DNA of 15,373 nt from Alphaproteobacteria bacterium. Lineage in GTDB: Bacteria; Pseudomonadota; Alphaproteobacteria; RF32; CAG-239. Shown piece after piece: positions 1-4,758 of this stretch. Position numbers and translations under genes: made by a program. The stretch covers positions 1 through 15,373 of the forward strand of contig JAHHRI010000032.1 in NCBI GenBank assembly GCA_020025875.1, written 5' to 3'. Each line of letters starts with the position of its first letter. The stretch's first letter is position 1. The notes beneath the pieces are model-generated. The model had not been told where the DNA came from and made no database searches. It saw nothing but the letters and a program-made list of their open reading frames with translations.

Positions 1-284
1 GAATATAATATTTCAGAACTAAAGTTTTCAAAATTTAATTCTCCAAGTTTGTTAATTAGCAAATACAACACAACAAGACCTGCTATTGAACAAATACAAT
101 TAATAAATTCTTCAATCCATTGTTTTTTTTGAATATCAAAATCTTTTCCTTTTGAGGCAAACAATAAATCCATGTTATAAAAATCTTTAAACCACTGGAA
201 TTTTTTTAAAATTAAATAGCCAGTTATCTTTTTTATTGCTTTATTCTTTTGAAGCTTAGGTATCATTTTCTTAATCTTTTTCAT
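1..284 (-). CDS. Partial membrane protein, function unknown
   Basis: An open frame of 94 codons reads from an ATG at 284-282 off the left edge with no stop. Its ATG overlaps the stop of the upstream gene (TAATG), the usual sign of translational coupling. The visible protein begins with a basic, lysine-rich stretch (MKKIKKMIPKLQKNKAIKK), continues with an aromatic segment (FQWFKDFYNMDLLF), and has one clear hydrophobic segment at about residues 63-81 (FINCICSIAGLVVLYLLI). It is therefore probably membrane-anchored or multi-pass. I recognise no family. The very AT-rich codon use matches the two genes upstream of it and suggests an accessory cargo gene. It is the last visible member of the hsdM operon; hsdS or hsdR could lie beyond it. 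Confidence 0.6.
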   Translation of the reverse strand, partial: MKKIKKMIPKLQKNKAIKKITGYLILKKFQWFKDFYNMDLLFASKGKDFDIQKKQWIEEFINCICSIAGLVVLYLLINKLGELNFENFSSEILY

Positions 285-505
285 TAGATTTTACCCTCTC
301 TCATAATCAAGTGCATTTCATTTATCAGCACAGCTTTATCGTAGGATATTTTAGCATGAACCTTTGATATATTCTTTTCAAAACCCCCCCTTTGCAAAGC
401 TAAAATATTTTCATTATAAAAATTGATATCCTCTTTCAAATCATAAAGAGATTTGCCAATCTTCAAGGCTTGAGCAACATCGTCAAATGTAAGATTATTA
501 TTCAT
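284..505 (-). CDS. Small protein of unknown function (73 aa)
   Basis: This gene encodes 73 residues, starts at an ATG preceded by AAGGAAG at good spacing, and ends in a TAA that overlaps the next ATG. It begins 16 nt after the stop of the 165-aa gene, so it very likely belongs to the same transcript. The sequence is soluble-looking, without a signal peptide or membrane segment, and rich in Asn, Lys and Glu. Residues 7-27 look helical (FDDVAQALKIGKSLYDLKED). No domain is recognised. Tight coupling on both sides and a good ribosome binding site argue for a real gene. Its role can only be guessed from its neighbours, one upstream protein and one downstream protein that both have a membrane segment. 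Confidence 0.6.
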   Translation of the reverse strand: MNNNLTFDDVAQALKIGKSLYDLKEDINFYNENILALQRGGFEKNISKVHAKISYDKAVLINEMHLIMREGKI

Positions 506-521
506 TTACACTTCCTTTTTA

Positions 522-1019
522 TTATTGAAATTTATTTTTCTTTAAATATGAAGAAATCATACTCATCAAATGCCCTAATTCAGAAGAAAGTTTTAACATA
601 TTATCGAATTCTTTATCTATTGCTTGGCTATCAGCTTTTTGATTTGTTTTAATAGAATGTGTATTTTTTTTGCTTAAAATTGATGTATTCAAATACAAAA
701 CAGCGATTGTTTTAGCCTTTTGGGCTATTTCTTCATCAAATAGGTAGCTACAAGTATCAGTAATCTTTGATAGTTTGTGATAAATTATGCCATAATTACT
801 ATTTTCCCCCGAAATATTTGTTAATTCAGGAATATATTCTTCGAGTTGTTTTTTTAGTTTCCATCTTTCTTTAAATAAATCAAAATTATGCTGTTTTTTT
901 TGAATCATTCCTTGCCACCAAGCCAAACCGCAAGCAATTAAAGCAGCAATAATCGGACCTAATGCAGTTGCATAATCGAACCAGTCTTTTGGAGTTATAT
1001 CTATGATTAACTGTACCAT
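522..1019 (-). CDS. Single-pass membrane protein with cytoplasmic helical domain, unknown function
   Basis: The 165-aa product has a short N-terminal lead (MVQLIIDITPKDWFDYATAL) running into a hydrophobic segment at about residues 18-36 (TALGPIIAALIACGLAWWQ). A basic, glutamine-rich helix (IQKKQHNFDLFKERWKLKKQ) and a mostly helical C-terminal region follow, without recognised catalytic motifs. The layout resembles the small single-TM proteins often seen among restriction-modification and other defence genes (general knowledge, not a family match). It starts 25 nt after the rhuM stop and is followed after 16 nt by the 73-aa gene. An AGGA lies 8 nt before the ATG. The topology, with the C-terminal part inside, is inferred from the positive residues after the segment. 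Confidence 0.65.
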   Translation of the reverse strand: MVQLIIDITPKDWFDYATALGPIIAALIACGLAWWQGMIQKKQHNFDLFKERWKLKKQLEEYIPELTNISGENSNYGIIYHKLSKITDTCSYLFDEEIAQKAKTIAVLYLNTSILSKKNTHSIKTNQKADSQAIDKEFDNMLKLSSELGHLMSMISSYLKKNKFQ

Positions 1020-1044
1020 TTGTTTATTCCTACACTCCTAATCC

Positions 1045-2127
1045 TTACTTTTTCTTCTCTAATCGTTTTTCCAATTTTTCAAGTTCTCTATCAAAGTCAG
1101 AAATGTAATTGGCGTCTTGAATCGGGCGATATTTTTCATATTCGGTAATGGCTTTTTCATCTGCTTGCTCTTTACTTATTTTTCCTAATCCTTTCAACAC
1201 CGGAAATTCATTCAAATTCAAATAATTTTCCATAAAGCCAATCCAATCTTGCATATTGGTTGGCAACTTTCTTTCTGCTCGCATTTGGGCTATATCTAAA
1301 AATGCAGAAACCGCACTTCTTAAACGGTGAAGTTCGTCTTCATTCAGATAATTTTTGCCAATCGTAACATCTGTTTTATATATTTTGCCATTGGGAGAAT
1401 GAGCCCAATTGGTTAATCCCATGTTTTCTTTGGCGCTGTCGGCTCTTGTGTATATTAATTCTGCAGCTGTTTTTCCTGAAACGGCAAAATGCAGTTGATT
1501 TTGAATAAACGCAAAAAAGGTTTTGGCTAAAATGCTGTTTTTATCATAATCCGATGCCAATGCAAAAATATCCGTAATCTTCAAATAGATTCTTCTTTCA
1601 GACAGGCGAATATCTTTAATTCTTTCAAGCATTTCTTCAAAATAGGCATCGTCAAATTTATTGCCTTGCTTGAAACGAATATCATTTAGCACATAACCTT
1701 TTTGAATATATTCATGCAAAATTCTGGTTGCAAATTTTCTAAATTGGGTTGCTTTAATAGAATTGACACGATAACCAACCGAAATTGCAACATCTAAATT
1801 ATAAAATTGAATATCGCGTTTTACCGTTCTATTCCCTTCTGTACGAACTACTCGAATTTTTCGAGTAGTTGAAGCGTCTTCATCTAATTCCCCGCTTTTA
1901 TAAATTTCTTTAATGTGGTAGGTTATGGTATTTTCCTCAACACCAAACAAGTTTGCCATTATCTGCTGACTCATCCACATATTTTCATCAGCCATATAGA
2001 CTTCTATTTCAACATCTCCATTGTCTTTTGTATAAAAAGCCAATCCTACTCGCTCAGGGACTGATTGAAGATTTTTATTGCGCCAATCAATTAATTGTCC
2101 GTCAAATTCTTTTGTGTTATTCATCAT
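1045..2127 (-). CDS. rhuM: RhuM family protein (PF13310) in type I R-M operon
   Basis: The 360-aa product carries the conserved features of the RhuM family: a winged-helix-like N-terminal block at about residues 50-75 (MWMSQQIMANLFGVEENTI), the block QFYNLDVAISVGYRVNS at about 107-123 followed by TQFRKFATRILHEY, and the C-terminal blocks SERRIYLKITDIFALASDYD, GKTAAELIYTRAD and NMGLTNW. Family members are about 330-350 aa, so it looks complete. It ends in a highly charged helix (LEKLEKRLEKKK). Its ATG ATG start directly abuts the hsdM TAG, with GGGAG 5 nt upstream of the first ATG. RhuM genes are repeatedly found inside type I restriction-modification operons, but their biochemical role is not established; the Salmonella pathogenicity-island name should not be read as a virulence function. 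A 25-bp inverted repeat lies within the gene at 1846-1870. Confidence 0.9.
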   Translation of the reverse strand: MMNNTKEFDGQLIDWRNKNLQSVPERVGLAFYTKDNGDVEIEVYMADENMWMSQQIMANLFGVEENTITYHIKEIYKSGELDEDASTTRKIRVVRTEGNRTVKRDIQFYNLDVAISVGYRVNSIKATQFRKFATRILHEYIQKGYVLNDIRFKQGNKFDDAYFEEMLERIKDIRLSERRIYLKITDIFALASDYDKNSILAKTFFAFIQNQLHFAVSGKTAAELIYTRADSAKENMGLTNWAHSPNGKIYKTDVTIGKNYLNEDELHRLRSAVSAFLDIAQMRAERKLPTNMQDWIGFMENYLNLNEFPVLKGLGKISKEQADEKAITEYEKYRPIQDANYISDFDRELEKLEKRLEKKK

Positions 2128-3630
2128 CTACACTCCCAATTCTTCTAAGTAAGCTTGCATTTGGGCTTGGACTTCTTGAAGTTGCAATTCCAAATCGGCA
2201 ATTTCGGCTTTAGCAGCGCTTAAATCAATCTCTTCTTCCTCTTCAAAGGTATCCACATAGCGCGGGATATTAAGGTTAAAGTCGTTTTCTTTAATCTCGT
2301 CATAGCTGGCTAAATGCGAAAATTTCTCAATTTCTGCACGGTTCTTATAAGCATCAAATATTTTGTTAATGTGCTCCGGCTCAAGCGTGTTTTGATTTTT
2401 ACCTGCCTTAAATTCTTTGCTGGCATCAATAAACAAAACATCTTTACGCGCTTGATTTGCACCTTTTTCTTGTCTACTCTTATCAAAAATCAAAATAGCT
2501 ACAGGAATCCCCGTTGTTTGGAACAGTCCTGCCGGCAAGCCGATAACCGCATCAAGCAGGTTTTCTTCTATCAAGGCTTGACGGATGCGGCCTTCCGAAC
2601 TGCCGCGGAACAAAACGCCGTGCGGAACAATTACCGCAACGCGTCCCGATTTTTCTTTGGCGGTGGCTATCATGTGCGAAATAAACGCATAATCGCCTTT
2701 GCTGGTCGGCGGCATTCCACGATCAAAACGATGATAAATATCGTTTTCCAAATGTTTTTCACCCCATTTGTTCAAAGAAAACGGCGGATTGGCGACAATA
2801 ATGTCAAATGGCATCAATTGATCGTTTTCTTTCAACAAAGGATTGTTCAATGTATCGCCCCATTCAATACGGGCAGAGTCCTTACCGTGCAAAAACATAT
2901 TCATCCGCGCCAGGTTGTAAGTGGCTCCGGTTTTTTCTTGTCCATACAAGGCATAGTTTTTGGAACCTTGTTTTTCAACTTCTTCTCCGGCCAAGAGTAA
3001 CAAGCCACCCGAACCGCAAGCCGGATCGCAAATTCTATCCCCCGGTTTGGGCATCGCCAATTTAGCAAGCAATGAAGCAACAACTTTTGGCGTATAAAAC
3101 TCTCCGGCTTTTTTACCGGCATCTGAGCCAAAGCGTTCAATCATATACATATAAGCATTGCCAAGTAAATCCTCGTTATATTCTGACAGGTCAACTTTAT
3201 TAAAGTCTGTAATCAAGTCGCGAATCATTTTGTTGCGTTGGCTAGTTTGTCCCAAAATGGCGTCAGAGTTAAAATCTACCGTAAAAATGTTTTTTAGCAA
3301 ATTTTCGTTGGCATCTTCAATCTTGCGTAAGGCTTTATTGATTATCTCGCCAATGTTGTCGGCATTTTGAGAATCATAAATGTCATAAAAGCTGGCGCCA
3401 TCGGGCAAAACGAAACGTGCATTTTTCAAACGCAGAGCAATGCGATCCTTGTCATCACCATAGCGTTCTTGTAGTTTTTTGACCTCTGCTTGTTTGATAT
3501 CACTTATATACTTAAAGAACAAAAAGGCTAAAATATAGTCTTTGAAAATGCCGGCATCTACCACGCCACGGGCAGAGTCTGCCGCATTCCATAAAAGTTT
3601 GTTTAATTCGTCTTGAGAAAGTTTAGCCAT
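2128..3630 (-). CDS. hsdM: Type I restriction-modification system, DNA methyltransferase subunit HsdM
   Basis: This 500-aa subunit would transfer methyl groups from S-adenosylmethionine to adenine in the target of a type I system, acting as M2S with a specificity subunit. It has an N-terminal helical HsdM domain (residues 7-150), GEFYTP at 176-181, the AdoMet-binding motif DPACGSGG at 202-209 and the catalytic NPPF at 281-284, which marks an N6-adenine methylase. It ends in a heptad-like helix (about 470-500) of the type that contacts HsdS. Length is normal (about 490-520) and all key residues are present. The ATG at 3630 follows GGAA at suitable spacing and directly follows the stop of a small upstream ORF. 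Neither hsdS nor hsdR is visible. They may lie left of the window, or this may be a methylase without its usual partners. Confidence 0.97.
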   Translation of the reverse strand: MAKLSQDELNKLLWNAADSARGVVDAGIFKDYILAFLFFKYISDIKQAEVKKLQERYGDDKDRIALRLKNARFVLPDGASFYDIYDSQNADNIGEIINKALRKIEDANENLLKNIFTVDFNSDAILGQTSQRNKMIRDLITDFNKVDLSEYNEDLLGNAYMYMIERFGSDAGKKAGEFYTPKVVASLLAKLAMPKPGDRICDPACGSGGLLLLAGEEVEKQGSKNYALYGQEKTGATYNLARMNMFLHGKDSARIEWGDTLNNPLLKENDQLMPFDIIVANPPFSLNKWGEKHLENDIYHRFDRGMPPTSKGDYAFISHMIATAKEKSGRVAVIVPHGVLFRGSSEGRIRQALIEENLLDAVIGLPAGLFQTTGIPVAILIFDKSRQEKGANQARKDVLFIDASKEFKAGKNQNTLEPEHINKIFDAYKNRAEIEKFSHLASYDEIKENDFNLNIPRYVDTFEEEEEIDLSAAKAEIADLELQLQEVQAQMQAYLEELGV

Positions 3631-3756
3631 TTATATATTCCTTAATGATTTGGGTAAAATACCTTTGGTGCGAATATTCAAATTATGTTTTAATTTTGCT
3701 AAAATTTCCATCTCTTTTTGCTGGCAATCAACAATTCTTTTCAACTGCTGTTGCAT
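3631..3756 (-). CDS. Possible 41-aa ORF abutting hsdM
   Basis: A short frame from ATG 3756 encodes a lysine- and glutamine-rich, probably helical peptide (MQQQLKRIVDCQQKEMEILA then KLKHNLNIRTKGILPKSLRN). It ends in a TAA immediately before the hsdM ATG (TAAATG). The abutting stop-start junction matches those between the accepted genes of this operon, which is the main argument for translation. Against it: the ribosome binding site is weak, and the frame stays open upstream without a better ATG to a TAG near 3878, so it could instead be the tail of a decayed longer gene. No family is recognised. Confidence 0.35.
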   Translation of the reverse strand: MQQQLKRIVDCQQKEMEILAKLKHNLNIRTKGILPKSLRNI

Positions 3757-3886
3757 TCCAATTATTCTTACCAACAAATTAAATATCGTTCGGTATAAGA
3801 AAATGTATGCCTTTAGGCTGAGGAAGAGGCATTTACTTAATGAAGATTTATCAAAATGGCGGAATTTCTAAACCTTTGAGGGATAA

Positions 3887-3918
3887 AAAAATACCTGCCG
3901 ACAAGGGCAGGTATTTTT
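3887..3918 (-). terminator. Rho-independent terminator downstream of tRNA-Pro
   Basis: A perfect 13-bp inverted repeat (AAAAATACCTGCC / GGCAGGTATTTTT) encloses a 6-nt loop. It lies four bases beyond the CCA end of the tRNA read on the minus strand. The GC core is flanked by A and T runs on both sides, so it should stop transcription in either direction and separates the tRNA from the hsdM operon. Confidence 0.88.
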
Positions 3919-3921
3919 AAG

Positions 3922-3998
3922 TGGTCGGGACGAGAGGATTCGAACCTCCGACATCTTGCACCCCATGCAAGCGCTCTACCAGGCTGAACTACGTCCCG
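3922..3998 (-). tRNA. tRNA-Pro(GGG): tRNA-Pro, anticodon GGG
   Basis: The 77-nt sequence folds as a full cloverleaf. The acceptor stem is CGGGACG/CGTCCCG, the D stem GTTC/GAGC, the anticodon stem CTTGC/GCAAG with the 7-nt loop ATGGGGT (anticodon GGG at 3964-3962, reading CCC/CCU), and the T arm GGAGG-TTCGAAT-CCTCT with one G-U pair. The discriminator is A and the CCA end is encoded. G37 after the anticodon is typical of proline tRNAs. The gene is followed by a terminator and preceded by a promoter (4009-4037) that belongs to the adjoining repeat rather than to the ancestral upstream region. It is the only complete copy among three tRNA-Pro 5' ends in this locus. Confidence 0.97.
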
Positions 3999-4008
3999 TA
4001 ATAAAAAT

Positions 4009-4037
4009 AGCATAAACTTTTTCTTTCAACGGTGCAA
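4009..4037 (-). promoter_or_regulatory. Promoter of intact tRNA-Pro (within repeat A)
   Basis: TTGCAC (4037-4032) and TATGCT (4014-4009) are separated by 17 nt. Transcription would start a few bases before the tRNA 5' end at 3998. The -10 carries the single base that differs between the two repeat units. Confidence 0.6.
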
Positions 4038-4173
4038 GCTGTCTCCGACATCTTGTCTTGCTCCCTAAGCTCTGCTTTCGCAATCGCTAAGCTCGCTTCG
4101 GTCACTTGTCTTGTAAGTTTTGCTTCACTTCGCTGTCGCTCGTTTACAAAACAACAAGACTGCACCTGTCGTC

Positions 4174-4200
4174 AAAAAACGTTTCTCTGGAACGTTTTTT
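4174..4200. terminator. Bidirectional terminator-like hairpin in repeat unit A
   Basis: The arms AAAAAACGTT and AACGTTTTTT pair over 10 bp around a 7-nt loop, with A and T tracts on both sides. On the minus strand it ends the tRNA-half transcript of unit B. The identical hairpin of unit B lies at 4422-4448. The stem is AU-rich, so its efficiency is uncertain. Confidence 0.6.
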
Positions 4201-4246
4201 TCCTCCAGCCCCATGCAAGCGCTCTACCAGGCTGAACTACGTCCCG
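4174..4246 (-). ncRNA. Putative chimeric RNA: tRNA-Pro 5' half fused to terminator hairpin (unit B)
   Basis: Downstream of the promoter TTGCAC-N17-TATACT (4285-4257), the minus strand would yield 38 nt of tRNA-Pro 5' half. CTGGAGG and the hairpin AAAAAACGTT-CCAGAGA-AACGTTTTTT follow, giving an RNA of roughly 75 nt that ends in a U run. The CTGGA next to the tRNA half can also pair with the TCCAG that overlaps the terminator loop, so the two pairings compete or form a pseudoknot. Transcription is inferred from promoter and terminator patterns. The alternative is an inert tRNA remnant. Confidence 0.4.
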
Positions 4247-4256
4247 TAATAAAAAT

Positions 4257-4285
4257 AGTATAAACTTTTTCTTTCAACGGTGCAA
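4257..4285 (-). promoter_or_regulatory. Promoter in repeat unit B
   Basis: TTGCAC (4285-4280), a 17-nt spacer and TATACT (4262-4257) lie immediately upstream of the truncated tRNA copy. The -10 has one mismatch to the consensus and is closer to it than the equivalent in unit A. Confidence 0.6.
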
Positions 4286-4421
4286 GCTGTCTCCGACATC
4301 TTGTCTTGCTCCCTAAGCTCTGCTTTCGCAATCGCTAAGCTCGCTTCGGTCACTTGTCTTGTAAGTTTTGCTTCACTTCGCTGTCGCTCGTTTACAAAAC
4401 AACAAGACTGCACCTGTCGTC

Positions 4422-4448
4422 AAAAAACGTTTCTCTGGAACGTTTTTT
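4422..4448. terminator. Bidirectional terminator-like hairpin in repeat unit B
   Basis: This is the exact copy, 248 bp on, of the hairpin at 4174-4200. On the minus strand it would end transcription started at the ancestral tRNA promoter, so that the intact tRNA cannot be efficiently reached from there. Confidence 0.6.
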
Positions 4449-4494
4449 TCCTCCAGCCCCATGCAAGCGCTCTACCAGGCTGAACTACGTCCCG
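4422..4494 (-). ncRNA. Putative chimeric RNA: tRNA-Pro 5' half fused to terminator hairpin (copy C)
   Basis: The RNA would have the same design as the one at 4174-4246 and the same sequence over its length, but would be driven by the presumed ancestral tRNA promoter at 4510-4538. The 3' half of the tRNA is absent, so no functional tRNA can come from this position. It could be a stable tRNA-half-like RNA or a rapidly degraded product. Confidence 0.4.
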
Positions 4495-4497
4495 TAA
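4457..4497 (-). repeat. Third, partial repeat copy: tRNA-Pro 5' half remnant
   Basis: These 41 bp repeat the first 38 nt of tRNA-Pro plus 3 upstream bases, then similarity to units A and B stops at 4498. The sequence beyond (4498-4538) carries a different promoter and is probably the ancestral upstream region of the tRNA gene. The junction therefore marks one end of the expansion. Confidence 0.9.
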
Positions 4498-4509
4498 CGA
4501 TTAATATTG

Positions 4510-4538
4510 CATTTATCACCAAGATTGATTTTAGTCAA
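4510..4538 (-). promoter_or_regulatory. Presumed ancestral tRNA-Pro promoter
   Basis: TTGACT (4538-4533), a 17-nt spacer and TAAATG (4515-4510) sit outside the repeats, upstream of the third, partial tRNA copy. They are placed so that a transcript would start about 10 nt before the tRNA-like 5' end at 4494. Confidence 0.5.
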
Positions 4539-4700
4539 TCAGATTTTTGCTTGTTTCTCCGAAAAATATGTTTGCTTTGTTATCATTCTTAAAAAATATC
4601 TTTAATCATTGGGTCGCCAGCCTTTGAATTTTATGATTTTTTTTGAAAAAGTGGTCGATCGTAAAGTTTTTAAAACCAAGTCCCGCCGCCGAACTTGTCA

Positions 4701-4727
4701 TTGACAGCGGAATTTTTTGGGTATAAA
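4701..4727 (+). promoter_or_regulatory. Possible umuC promoter
   Basis: A perfect TTGACA (4701-4706) is followed by TATAAA (4722-4727). The 15-nt spacer is shorter than ideal. The LexA box begins one base downstream, as expected for an SOS promoter. Confidence 0.5.
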
Positions 4728-4742
4728 GAACAAAACAAGAAC
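4728..4742 (+). promoter_or_regulatory. LexA box (SOS operator) of umuC
   Basis: GAAC-N7-GAAC is a direct repeat, which on the other strand reads GTTC-N7-GTTC, the LexA site known from alphaproteobacteria. It overlaps the expected transcription start and lies 16 bp before the umuC start codon. Placement and match to the known site make SOS control likely. Confidence 0.75.
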
Positions 4743-4758
4743 AAGATGCCGAGGAAAA

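Larger units (their letters stand above)
3961..4208 (-). repeat. Tandem repeat unit A (248 bp), includes 5' half of the intact tRNA-Pro
   Basis: This is the first copy of a 248-bp direct repeat. Read on the minus strand it holds a terminator-like hairpin (4174-4200), a strong inverted repeat (4108-4160), a degenerate echo of the tRNA anticodon-variable region (about 4042-4066), a promoter (4009-4037) and the 5' half of the tRNA (3961-3998). In this copy the tRNA half continues into the complete tRNA gene. It is identical to unit B except for C at 4011 (T at 4259 in B). The near-identity points to recent duplication or ongoing homogenisation. Confidence 0.95.
4209..4456 (-). repeat. Tandem repeat unit B (248 bp) with truncated tRNA-Pro
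   Basis: This unit is the second copy, starting exactly where unit A stops. Its tRNA part (4209-4246) is identical to the real tRNA from the 5' end through the GGGG of the anticodon loop. It then runs into CTGGAGG and an A-rich hairpin instead of the 3' half. The one base that differs from unit A falls inside the -10 hexamer of the unit's promoter (TATACT here, TATGCT in A). Confidence 0.95.

Noticed and set aside
2314..3000. 228-codon plus-strand ORF opposite hsdM
   Set aside because: It is a shadow of the hsdM frame, without a ribosome site or protein-like character.
3999..4456. Group I intron inserted in the tRNA anticodon loop
   Set aside because: The insert is only about 140 bp, contains a terminator-like hairpin, and shows no recognisable intron core. 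The flanking 3' half is degenerate.
4032..4483. Two identical 67-codon plus-strand ORFs in the tandem repeats
   Set aside because: They lie within tRNA-derived and hairpin-rich repeat DNA, antisense to the tRNA copies, lack a good ribosome site, and are identical only because the repeat is.
3961..4497. CRISPR array
   Set aside because: The repeats are 248 bp, contiguous and lack unique spacers.
4568..4627. 19-codon plus-strand hydrophobic ORF (MFALLSFLK...)
   Set aside because: No ribosome binding site and no operon context.
4717..4758. N-terminal extension of UmuC from TTG 4717
   Set aside because: It would translate through the -10 and LexA box. ATG 4759 has its own ribosome site and fits the family's N-terminus.
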